Shown: one piece after another, positions 1 to 5,491 of the stretch
How positions within the stretch are numbered: position 1 is the first letter of the stretch
How the letters are laid out: each line of letters opens with the position of its first letter
Origin: Thermococcus sp.
Lineage (GTDB): Archaea > Methanobacteriota_B > Thermococci > Thermococcales > Thermococcaceae
Reading direction: 5' to 3'
DNA length: 7,525 bases
Assembly (NCBI RefSeq): GCF_027066465.1
Contig: NZ_JAMONU010000156.1
Location: forward strand, 1 to 7,525
Position numbers and translations under genes: made by a program
Notes under the pieces: generated by a model
What the model saw: only the letters and a program-made list of their open reading frames with translations
The model's database searches: none
What the model was told of the DNA's origin: nothing

Positions 1-655
1 GGTAGCCGGGGACAAAGACTTCCGTTTTGCCCTTCTCCAGTCCCCCCATTATCGCCCTAACGACGTCTTCGGGCTCTATTGAACCCTTTGGATAGGGCAC
101 GTTGTTCCGGGTGAAGAACTCCGTCTTGACCTGCTTTGGATAGACGCGCATGACACGGATTCCCCTCTCCTTCAGCTCCCGTTCGAGGTTCACCGCGAGG
201 TAGTGCAGTGCGCCCTTGGTGGCGCAGTAAGAAGGCAATTCCGGGACGTTGACGAAGGCGACTCCGCTGATTACGAAGACGACCGTTGAGCCGGGCTTAA
301 GGAGGGGCAACAGCTCCCGCGTGAGCTCAACGGGAACCAACACGTTAACCTTGAAGAGCCTCTCGAGTTCTTCGTCGCTATGCTCGAGGAGGGGCTTCCG
401 GATTGCATAGCCGGCGTTGTTCACGAGGAGGTCGAGTTCCCCTATTCCAAGTTCCCTTAGGGCCTTCGCTATTCTTTTTGTACTGTTTGGCTCGCTTAAG
501 TCAGCAACGATGTAGTCAAAGTCACCGAGGGCCTTCAGCTCCTCAAGCTTCTCCCGTCTCCTTCCCACGCCAACAACCCTGTAACCTTCATCAATCAACG
601 CCTTCACAAGAAGCCTTCCGATTCCACCGGTTGCGCCGGTAACGAGTGCAATCAT
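1..655 (-). CDS. Short-chain dehydrogenase/reductase (SDR), 3' end beyond the window
   Basis: A classical-type SDR oxidoreductase; 218 codons are present and the C-terminus lies off the left edge. The Rossmann nucleotide motif TGATGGIG is at residues 6-13, an acidic residue D52 follows beta-strand 3, NNAG is at 79-82, and the catalytic tetrad is visible as N104, S130, Y143 and K147 (YCATK). Arginines at 32-34 after beta-strand 2 suggest NADP(H) rather than NAD(H), an inference. After the active site most SDRs have PG before VxT; here it reads PKQVKT (173-178), lysine in place of the glycine. No signal peptide or membrane segment is seen, so it should be a soluble cytoplasmic enzyme. The substrate cannot be named. 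The ATG at 655-653 is chosen because the Rossmann strand begins at once; the upstream GGGG six bases away is a weak ribosome site. It probably has its own promoter and is not part of the ribosomal operon. Confidence 0.9.
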   Translation of the reverse strand, partial: MIALVTGATGGIGRLLVKALIDEGYRVVGVGRRREKLEELKALGDFDYIVADLSEPNSTKRIAKALRELGIGELDLLVNNAGYAIRKPLLEHSDEELERLFKVNVLVPVELTRELLPLLKPGSTVVFVISGVAFVNVPELPSYCATKGALHYLAVNLERELKERGIRVMRVYPKQVKTEFFTRNNVPYPKGSIEPEDVVRAIMGGLEKGKTEVFVPGY

Positions 656-686
656 GCCAATCCCCGGAGAGTTAATGAGAAAAGCG

Positions 687-699
687 TTAAGAAACTTAT
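687..699 (-). promoter_or_regulatory. Possible archaeal promoter (BRE/TATA) for the SDR gene
   Basis: On the minus strand AATAAG is followed by TTTCTTAA (694-687), about 35 bases before the SDR start. An archaeal start site some 25 bases downstream would leave a leader of about 10 bases that just includes the weak GGGG ribosome site. The TATA match is imperfect, so this is tentative. Confidence 0.3.
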
Positions 700-736
700 T
701 GGAAGAAGAGTAAGGGAAAGCCCTCACTCAAGGCTT
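700..736 (-). terminator. Stem-loop over the rpl14e stop plus pyrimidine-rich tract
   Basis: Minus strand AAGCCTT (736-730), loop GAGTG (729-725), AGGGCTT (724-718): seven pairs, one of them G-U. The TGA stop of eL14 (726-724) sits across the loop and stem. It is followed by a pyrimidine-rich stretch with short T groups (717-701). This resembles an intrinsic terminator for the operon end, although archaeal termination relies mainly on the U tract, which is weak here. Confidence 0.4.
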
Positions 737-975
737 ATGCCGGCCTCTTCGAGGGCCTTCTTTATCTCCTCGTCGGAGGCACCGCGCTCGATGTTAACCT
801 TCTCCGGAAGGGGCTCAAGGTGCTTTATGTTCATCCTCCTGCGCTTGACCTTGTTGAGGCCAGCGCCGGTGACGAGGACGAAGTTCTTGTCGATTATGTC
901 GGCAACGACGACCTTCTGTCCGGCCCTCCTTCCGGCAATAACGACGGCAATCCTTCCGACCTCAATAGCTGGCAT
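724..975 (-). CDS. rpl14e: 50S ribosomal protein L14e (eL14)
   Basis: Small archaeal/eukaryotic ribosomal protein of the large subunit, 83 residues, the usual archaeal length. The N-terminal half is a KOW-like beta-barrel: VGRIAVVIAGRRAGQKVVV (6-24) is the characteristic segment, followed by the basic stretch KVKRRRMN (42-49) for rRNA contact and a short acidic helical tail. The start is firm: the ATG directly follows the TGA of cmk with no gap, and a strong site AAGGAGGTGGGA lies upstream, within the last codons of cmk, with GGTG six bases from the ATG. Translation is therefore probably coupled to cmk. It looks like the last gene of the eL34-cmk-eL14 unit, since a hairpin covers its stop codon and a spaced SDR follows. 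Confidence 0.97.
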   Translation of the reverse strand: MPAIEVGRIAVVIAGRRAGQKVVVADIIDKNFVLVTGAGLNKVKRRRMNIKHLEPLPEKVNIERGASDEEIKKALEEAGISLE

Positions 976-1569
976 TCATCCCACCTCCTTCTTTTTGTTT
1001 TCCGGGTTTTCACCCGACCCCGCGTCGCCGTCGGGGTAAAGGTGGTCGATGGCGGCCTTCACAATCGCGAAGACCCCATCGGGACCCCATTTGGCAGTGT
1101 TTATGATTAAATCGTAAATCGATTTGTCCTCGATGTCGATACCGTATAGGTTTAAATACCTTTTCCTGTTCCCCTTCTCCCTCTCGGCAATCTGAACGAA
1201 GGCCTCCTCAACGGAGATGCCTTCCCTCTGGGCTACCCTCCTGGCGCGCTCCATTATCGGAGCGTCGAGCCATATTCTAAGGTCTGCATTCTTCACCATC
1301 CAGCCGGCGAGCCTGCCCTCAATGACGACGTTGCACTCCTTGGCTGCCTCGATTTGCCTCCTGTCAACTTCCCTGTCTATCTCCGGGTGGAGCTCGACGT
1401 ACTTTTGGAATTCCTCGAGCGTCATTCCCATTTCCTTGGCCATCTGCCGGAATATCAGCCCGGCGTAAACGTGCTTGAAGCCGTAGTGCTTGGCCAAGTT
1501 TCTGCAGAGGGTTGTCGTTCCCGAACCTGCCAGACCGCTGACCGTTATCACGAGGCAGCCCTTGGGCAT
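976..1569 (-). CDS. cmk: Cytidylate kinase, archaeal type
   Basis: Transfers phosphate from ATP to CMP/dCMP, giving CDP/dCDP for nucleic acid synthesis in the cytoplasm. The protein is 197 residues. The P-loop is GLAGSGTTT (12-20), where the usual Walker A lysine is threonine (T18); I recall the same sequence in Pyrococcus relatives, so it looks like a lineage trait, not damage. EGR (84-86), LDAP (101-104, Walker B-like strand end), arginines of the lid region around 108-118, and NRKRY (134-138) fit the NMP kinase fold. A polar tail (about 180-197, DGDAGSGENPENKKKEVG) extends past the conserved core, and its last codons carry the ribosome site of eL14. The ATG at 1569 has AAGGTG five bases upstream, overlapping the TGA of eL34. 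The ORF is intact and placed as in other Thermococcales, so I expect an active enzyme despite the missing lysine. Confidence 0.95.
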   Translation of the reverse strand: MPKGCLVITVSGLAGSGTTTLCRNLAKHYGFKHVYAGLIFRQMAKEMGMTLEEFQKYVELHPEIDREVDRRQIEAAKECNVVIEGRLAGWMVKNADLRIWLDAPIMERARRVAQREGISVEEAFVQIAEREKGNRKRYLNLYGIDIEDKSIYDLIINTAKWGPDGVFAIVKAAIDHLYPDGDAGSGENPENKKKEVG

Positions 1570-1579
1570 AGGCGCACCT

Positions 1580-1852
1580 TCAAAGGGCTATGGAAGCCCT
1601 GACCTGGGCCTTCATGACCTTCCTCATGCAACTCGGGCAGAGGTTCGGATACGGCCTCTCAGGCCTCTTCTTGGTCTTTGGAAGCTTCCTGAGCTCGCTC
1701 GGCCTTCCGCGCGGAACGCCGTTGAGAGGCCTTCCACAGAGGGCGCAGTGGGCAACCTTGGGCTTCCTCCTCTCGAAGTGGATTACCGTCCTTCCTCCGG
1801 GAGTCCTAACGTACTTCCTTCTCCATGACCTTGAGCGGTACATCGGCTTCAT
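1580..1852 (-). CDS. rpl34e: 50S ribosomal protein L34e (eL34)
   Basis: Large-subunit protein shared by archaea and eukaryotes, 90 residues and strongly basic. Two CxxC pairs, C36/C39 (HCALCG) and C72/C75 (LCPSCM), are spaced as in a zinc ribbon and should hold one zinc ion. GRPLNGVPRGRPSE between them is typical of the family. The N-terminus is arginine/lysine rich (SRSWRRKYVRT) for rRNA binding. Two in-frame methionines occur, at 1 and 4; the first is chosen because GAGGTGAG lies upstream with GGTG seven bases from it. It opens a tight unit with cmk (10-base gap) and eL14, and a TATA-like element upstream suggests the unit may be transcribed independently of secY-adk-DUF106. Confidence 0.96.
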   Translation of the reverse strand: MKPMYRSRSWRRKYVRTPGGRTVIHFERRKPKVAHCALCGRPLNGVPRGRPSELRKLPKTKKRPERPYPNLCPSCMRKVMKAQVRASIAL

Positions 1853-1885
1853 GCTTTCTCACCTCGCAACCCCTTTCAGCGGAGC

Positions 1886-1899
1886 GTTTTTAAATTTAT
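1886..1899 (-). promoter_or_regulatory. Probable TATA-type promoter for rpl34e-cmk-rpl14e
   Basis: The minus strand reads GATAAA then TTTAAAAA (1894-1887) about 40 bases before the eL34 start, in the 43-base gap after the DUF106 gene. It overlaps that gene's TAA stop. A start site about 25 bases downstream would give a leader near 13 bases that just contains GAGGTGAG (1865-1858). The A/T-rich element stands out in GC-rich surroundings. Position and sequence fit an archaeal box A; activity is inferred. Confidence 0.45.
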
Positions 1900-2420
1900 C
1901 CCATATCGAGGAGCTTTCTAAGGACCATACCCACGACGTAGCTCGTGAGGAAGTACCAGCCCAGGTACCCGAGCTGGTCCGGTGGAAGTGCCGAGTGATA
2001 CATCTTGTGGAACCAGTCGAAGAGGAAGAAGTTGAAAGGAGCCTTCACTATTCCGACCTCAACGTACCATCTCCTTAGCCAGTTGAAGAAGATGTAGAAC
2101 AACGGCATCGTGAGAAGGATTGGGAGCGTCTGTTGCTTCATGAGCTCGCTCTGCATTCTCATGAGTTCGAGCTGTTTCTGCTGGAGCTTTTTCATCTTCT
2201 TCTCGTCGCCGCTCTTTTGAGCCTCCCTAAGTTCCTTCTGAAGCTCCTTGCCGAGCTTCTGGAGTTTCTTCTGCTTTTCTATGTCGGTGAAAAAGTAGTA
2301 GAGCAACGTGTAAAATCCACCTATTATGGCTCCCGCTATTGTAATGACCCACAGCGGGCTGTGGTTCAGTATGAACGGACCAAAAATCCTGTCGAGGAAC
2401 TGGTACACACCCTCAATCAT
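1896..2420 (-). CDS. DUF106 family membrane protein, Oxa1/YidC/EMC3-like insertase
   Basis: A 174-residue membrane protein of the archaeal DUF106 (TMCO1/EMC3) family, regarded as the archaeal branch of the YidC/Oxa1/GET1 insertases that help place membrane proteins. Visible layout: a short N-terminal amphipathic stretch, TM1 about 22-44, a long charged helical hairpin about 46-96 rich in K, E and Q (a coiled coil expected on the cytoplasmic side near the ribosome), TM2 about 98-115 ending in NWLRRW, a hydrophobic/aromatic link with FNFFLFDWFH (129-138), and TM3 about 150-168. Three TMs with a coiled coil after the first is the family pattern. The start ATG overlaps the adk stop in ATGATTGA, with GGTG seven bases upstream, so translation is probably coupled to adk. 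The neighbouring secY supports a role at the protein-exit membrane. Family assignment is firm; the insertase role comes from homology. Confidence 0.9.
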   Translation of the reverse strand: MIEGVYQFLDRIFGPFILNHSPLWVITIAGAIIGGFYTLLYYFFTDIEKQKKLQKLGKELQKELREAQKSGDEKKMKKLQQKQLELMRMQSELMKQQTLPILLTMPLFYIFFNWLRRWYVEVGIVKAPFNFFLFDWFHKMYHSALPPDQLGYLGWYFLTSYVVGMVLRKLLDMG

Positions 2421-3003
2421 ACTCGCTCACCGCCAAATCGAGCACTTCAACAAGCTCGTTCACGGCCTCCTCAAGACCCTTATCCTCGTGGTTCTCGATT
2501 ATCTTTATGAGGGCGTTTGAATGCATCGCGTAGCTTATCGCCGCAGCCCTGTTCAAGTCCTGGTGCCTCTCAATCTGCTCCTCGGTCTCGACGTCCCTGT
2601 CCCTCTTGAGGTCGCGGAGGCGTCTTCCAAGTATCTCACTCGGAGTCGCCTCGATTATAACGATGAAGTTCGGGTTGATAACCTCAATAACCTCCCTGGG
2701 GAAGCCGAGGAGATAGCCAACGGGAGTTTTAATTGTAGCGTGGGTATCGAGGAGGACCGGTTCCTTCCTCGCTATCTCAACTATCTTCTGCGCCGCCTTA
2801 AGCTGAAGCTCCCTCTGGGTCTTGGGGTCGAGCTTTCTCATCTCGTCGCGATGCTTGACCAGACCCGCCTTAACGGCCTCTTCAAACATCAGGTCGCCGA
2901 AGTTGACGAGCTTGAACTTTGCCCTCGTCCTCCGGAGGGCAAGCCTAGTGATTGTGCTCTTGCCAACTCCTGGGATGCCTGTAATCATGACCACAAACGG
3001 CAT
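2413..3003 (-). CDS. adkA: Adenylate kinase, archaeal type
   Basis: Converts ATP and AMP into two ADP in the cytoplasm. The 196 residues match the short archaeal adenylate kinase, distinct from bacterial Adk. The intact P-loop GIPGVGKST is at 9-17 with K15. DTHAT (86-90) is a family signature near the nucleotide site, IVIIEATP (114-121) is a core strand and turn, and the lid region holds the arginine-rich stretch RRLRDLKRDRD (127-137), whose arginines should bind phosphates. Archaeal members are known to form trimers; that cannot be seen here. The ATG at 3003 is supported by GGGTGAAG with GGTG seven bases away and by the start of the first strand (FVVMITG). Its 3' end overlaps the DUF106 start by 8 bases. 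A 71-base gap with a T tract and TATA-like box separates it from secY, so it may begin a new transcript. Confidence 0.96.
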   Translation of the reverse strand: MPFVVMITGIPGVGKSTITRLALRRTRAKFKLVNFGDLMFEEAVKAGLVKHRDEMRKLDPKTQRELQLKAAQKIVEIARKEPVLLDTHATIKTPVGYLLGFPREVIEVINPNFIVIIEATPSEILGRRLRDLKRDRDVETEEQIERHQDLNRAAAISYAMHSNALIKIIENHEDKGLEEAVNELVEVLDLAVSEYD

Positions 3004-3045
3004 AGCTCTTCACCCAGGGGGTTCTGGTTGGGTAAGGAAAAACGG

Positions 3046-3059
3046 CCTTAAAAGGTTTT
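3046..3059 (-). promoter_or_regulatory. Possible BRE/TATA promoter for adk-DUF106
   Basis: The minus strand reads AAAACC (3059-3054) then TTTTAAGG (3053-3046), near the Thermococcales pattern of an A-rich BRE, two bases, then a TATA box. A start about 25 bases downstream would fall near 3024, leaving a leader of about 20 bases containing GGGTGAAG. It lies just after the T6 tract that follows secY. Confidence 0.42.
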
Positions 3060-3061
3060 GC

Positions 3062-3067
3062 AAAAAA
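3062..3067 (-). terminator. T6 tract after secY, possible archaeal terminator
   Basis: Seven bases past the secY TGA the minus strand carries TTTTTT (3067-3062), and a T5 run follows at 3042-3038. Archaeal RNA polymerase ends transcripts mainly at such U tracts without needing a hairpin. No clear stem-loop precedes it. With the TATA-like element between the two runs, partial termination followed by re-initiation at adk is plausible. Confidence 0.4.
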
Positions 3068-3074
3068 TGAGAGG

Positions 3075-4526
3075 TCACTTGGAGAAGAACCTTCTCAATG
3101 CAGGGAACATCTCCGTGGCCTGCTCCCTCGCTATCTCTTCGTAGAACCTGTAGAGTATGCCCACCGTCAGCAGTATTCCCGTTCCTGTACCGAGAGCGCC
3201 AAGGAAGTTCGCGAGCACGGCCACTATAGCCAAGGTAAACGAACCCCAGAACGTAACGTAGGGGATATAGCGCTGGAGAACCCTCTCGAGAATTCTTGGA
3301 TCGCGCCTGAATCCCGGAATCTGGAGTCCGGCCTGCTGGAGCTGTCTGGCTATGCTCTTGGCATCCAGTCCGGTCAGTTCAACCCAGAGGAAGCCGAATA
3401 TCAGCGACCAGAATATCGTCATTATCGCGTAGACGAACGCCCTCCATGGGTCGGCCATGACTTGGAATATATCGCTTGGAGGGTATAGGTATGTCACGAA
3501 ACCGCTCGCAGGGTAGCCATTCTGGTTAAACGTTCCAAGCCAAGTTATACCGTAGTTGTTGAGCAGTCTAGCCCAGAGCTGAATGTTGGCGTAGAGCGCC
3601 ATCGTGAGGATTATCGGAATGTTGCTGACGTACATGAACCTTATCGGATACCTTCCGCGAACGGTCACACGGCCGTAGCTGAGTGGAATCTCAACGCGCA
3701 TGCTCTCGAGGTAGACGACTATGAGGAACACCACTATCGTAGCCAGCAACTTCGTCATGTCCGGCAACGTCGGTCCGCGGTATATGGCACCGGTGATATC
3801 GCCGTGAAGGAGGTGCTGTATGAAAGCGGGGATTGCGCCAACGATTGCGGGCTTTCCTGTGAGGGGGTCTATGTACTCCTTGCTGGGCACCGGAGCGAGG
3901 GCTTTGTAAATAACGGTCTGAGAAACTCCGGCGGCAATGAACAGGCTTATACCGCTTCCTATCCCCCACTTGCTCACTAGCTCATCAAGCAGTATAAGCA
4001 TCGTAGATGCAAAGCCTAGCTGAAGTATTATGAGTACTGCGAGACCGAGACCGATGTATATTGCCCCCTCCGGGCTGGTCACGGTCTGGAAGGCTCCAAT
4101 AGAGGTGCTAACCCTACCGAAGGCACCGGCGAAGACGTAGATTGCCGCCTCAAAAAAGCTCATGAACACCGCGAAGAGCTTCTGAGTTGCCTGATAAAAT
4201 TTCCTATCCTCCGGATTAGACAGATCGAGCTTAACAATCTCAGAACCAACGAGGAGCTGCATGATTATACTCGCGGTAACGATTGGACCAATACCGAGGG
4301 TCAGCAACGAACCGCTCCTACCGGCCAGTATGAATCGAAGCGTCGCAAAGTAGTCCTGAACTTTGGGGGGGATTCCATAAATTGGAATCTCAGCTAGGAT
4401 GTAATACAGCAACAGAACTATACCCGTCCACATGAACTTTTCCTTAAGGGGGACGTGCCTCTTGGGCCTCTCAACTTCGGGGAAGTAACGCTCGATGGCG
4501 TATACAATGTCCCGTGCCTTTCCCAT
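3075..4526 (-). CDS. secY: Protein translocase subunit SecY (Sec61 alpha)
   Basis: Channel-forming subunit of the Sec translocon in the cytoplasmic membrane, 483 residues with about ten TMs: roughly 33-52, 74-94 (2b, after the plug near 55-72), 117-136, 154-180, 189-209, 257-276, 296-315, 361-383, 425-442 and 444-460. Diagnostic segments are LTLGIGPIVTASIIMQLLVG (75-94), GIGSGISLFIAAGVSQT (188-204), SMRVEIPLSYGR (275-286) and the cytosolic loop PGFRRDPR (404-411), whose arginines contact the ribosome in homologues. The start is ATG 4526 with GGTG six bases upstream. An ATG at 4577 is also open but would add 17 residues overlapping the end of rpl15, so it is rejected; GTG and TTG codons just before the chosen ATG overlap the ribosome site. 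Compared with the Methanocaldococcus protein as I recall it (about 436 residues), the outside loops TM3-4 and TM5-6 are longer. It closes the r-protein run, 28 bases after rpl15. Confidence 0.97.
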   Translation of the reverse strand: MGKARDIVYAIERYFPEVERPKRHVPLKEKFMWTGIVLLLYYILAEIPIYGIPPKVQDYFATLRFILAGRSGSLLTLGIGPIVTASIIMQLLVGSEIVKLDLSNPEDRKFYQATQKLFAVFMSFFEAAIYVFAGAFGRVSTSIGAFQTVTSPEGAIYIGLGLAVLIILQLGFASTMLILLDELVSKWGIGSGISLFIAAGVSQTVIYKALAPVPSKEYIDPLTGKPAIVGAIPAFIQHLLHGDITGAIYRGPTLPDMTKLLATIVVFLIVVYLESMRVEIPLSYGRVTVRGRYPIRFMYVSNIPIILTMALYANIQLWARLLNNYGITWLGTFNQNGYPASGFVTYLYPPSDIFQVMADPWRAFVYAIMTIFWSLIFGFLWVELTGLDAKSIARQLQQAGLQIPGFRRDPRILERVLQRYIPYVTFWGSFTLAIVAVLANFLGALGTGTGILLTVGILYRFYEEIAREQATEMFPALRRFFSK

Positions 4527-4554
4527 GTGCAACACCCGCCAAAAGTTAAAGGGG

Positions 4555-5001
4555 TCAGGCGAGGACGACCTCGCCACCCGCTTCCCTAATCTTCTTCTCG
4601 GCCTTGGAAGTAACGTAGTAGGCCTTGACGACGATGGCGCGGGTAAGTCTGCCCGTTCCGAGAACCTTGTCTATCCCGAGCTGGGTAGCGTCAAAGACCA
4701 GCTTTCCTTCCTCCTCATAGATTACCCCCATGTCCCTGAAGAGCTCGAAGTTCTCCTCTATGTCGCTGAGGTTGATGACCTTGGGGATGTAAGTCACCGC
4801 CTTCGGCCTGTGGAACCCGCGCTTGCCGAGGTGGTCGGGGGCGTACTTGATGGTCCAGGTAAACTTCTGGTCCTTCCTTTTACCGGTGCCTGCCATACCA
4901 CGACCGCCTTTGCTTCCTCCTCCCCTGTGCTTCTTCTTGCACCCCCATCCGTGAGTGTGACTTCCGCGGAGCTTCCTAACCTTCTTCCTCCTCCTAATCA
5001 T
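4555..5001 (-). CDS. rpl15: 50S ribosomal protein L15 (uL15)
   Basis: Universal large-subunit protein, 148 residues, the archaeal length. The N-terminal third is a basic, glycine-rich extension that threads into 23S rRNA: RRRKKVRKLRGSHTHGWGCK (3-22), then GGGSKGGRGMAGTGKRK (27-43). The C-terminal globular domain includes the segment from KAVTYIPKVINLSD (67-80) to the LGTGRLTRAIVVKA part (114-127) that marks the family. The ATG at 5001 has TGAGGTGG upstream, seven bases from GGTG to the ATG, and the TGA of that site is the stop codon of rpl30, so the two genes are closely coupled. Position between rpl30 and secY is the standard spc-type order in archaea and bacteria. Confidence 0.97.
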   Translation of the reverse strand: MIRRRKKVRKLRGSHTHGWGCKKKHRGGGSKGGRGMAGTGKRKDQKFTWTIKYAPDHLGKRGFHRPKAVTYIPKVINLSDIEENFELFRDMGVIYEEEGKLVFDATQLGIDKVLGTGRLTRAIVVKAYYVTSKAEKKIREAGGEVVLA

Positions 5002-5012
5002 CTCTCGCCACC

Positions 5013-5480
5013 TCAGAGCATTCTCTCAATTAGCTCGTTAATTTTCTCGCCCCTGTAACCTAAAGCCCCACCTTCCTTGAAGGTGCGCTTCTTGCTTCCC
5101 TTCAGTCCTCCCCTCGGCGGGTGGAGCCTGAAGACAGGCTTGATGTTGGGTAAGTCCCTGAGCTTCATCTCGCCGTTGATGACCTTCTCGGCAAACTCCT
5201 CAATGGACATTCCAAGCTTCTCCCTAACGTACTCATCGGTGATGGGCTTGTTGCCAACGAGCCTGCCCCTCTTCCTGAGGAGCTTGACGAGAGTTTCTTT
5301 GTCTATCTCGCCCCAAGTAATGTAGTCCTTGACCTTCTGTATCATTCCGCGGTAGCTAGGGGTGTCATCAACTATAACGAGATGGTTAATCCTGTGAAGG
5401 CGGAGCATAGCGAGGGTGTCCCTCACTTCTCCCTTCGCCCTAATCCCGCTCCTGAGCCTTATGAGTGCAAGCTTTGCCAT
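5013..5480 (-). CDS. rpl30: 50S ribosomal protein L30 (uL30)
   Basis: Large-subunit protein of 155 residues, the archaeal/eukaryotic (L7-like) long form; bacterial L30 is only about 60 residues and corresponds to the N-terminal part. The N-terminus LALIRLRSGI...VRDTLAMLRL (4-28), followed by INHLVIVDD (31-39), is the ferredoxin-like core. The region from RGRLVGNKPITDEYV (71-85) and the basic part FRLHPPRGGLKGSKKR (117-132) are typical of the archaeal extension. The start is well fixed: S5 ends in TGA, and that TGA forms part of TGAGGTGAGAGGAG directly before the ATG, giving an 11-base gap. Confidence 0.97.
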   Translation of the reverse strand: MAKLALIRLRSGIRAKGEVRDTLAMLRLHRINHLVIVDDTPSYRGMIQKVKDYITWGEIDKETLVKLLRKRGRLVGNKPITDEYVREKLGMSIEEFAEKVINGEMKLRDLPNIKPVFRLHPPRGGLKGSKKRTFKEGGALGYRGEKINELIERML

Positions 5481-5491
5481 CTCCTCTCACC

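Noticed and set aside
656..723. Search of the SDR/rpl14e gap for a small gene or attachment site
   Set aside because: Only the hairpin, a pyrimidine tract and a weak TATA-like element were seen; no direct repeats or open frame.
3691..3969. Minus-strand 92-codon frame inside secY
   Set aside because: Frame-shifted shadow of secY; the secY frame is continuous and conserved through this region.
4527..4577. Upstream extension of SecY by 17 residues
   Set aside because: It would overlap rpl15, the added residues do not look like a SecY N-terminus, and the downstream ATG has the GGTG site at six bases.
4770..5180. TTGATGA strings on the plus strand resembling the C box of C/D guide RNAs
   Set aside because: The base before TGATGA is not a purine, no D box (CTGA) follows at a suitable distance, and they fall within conserved codons of rpl15 and rpl30.
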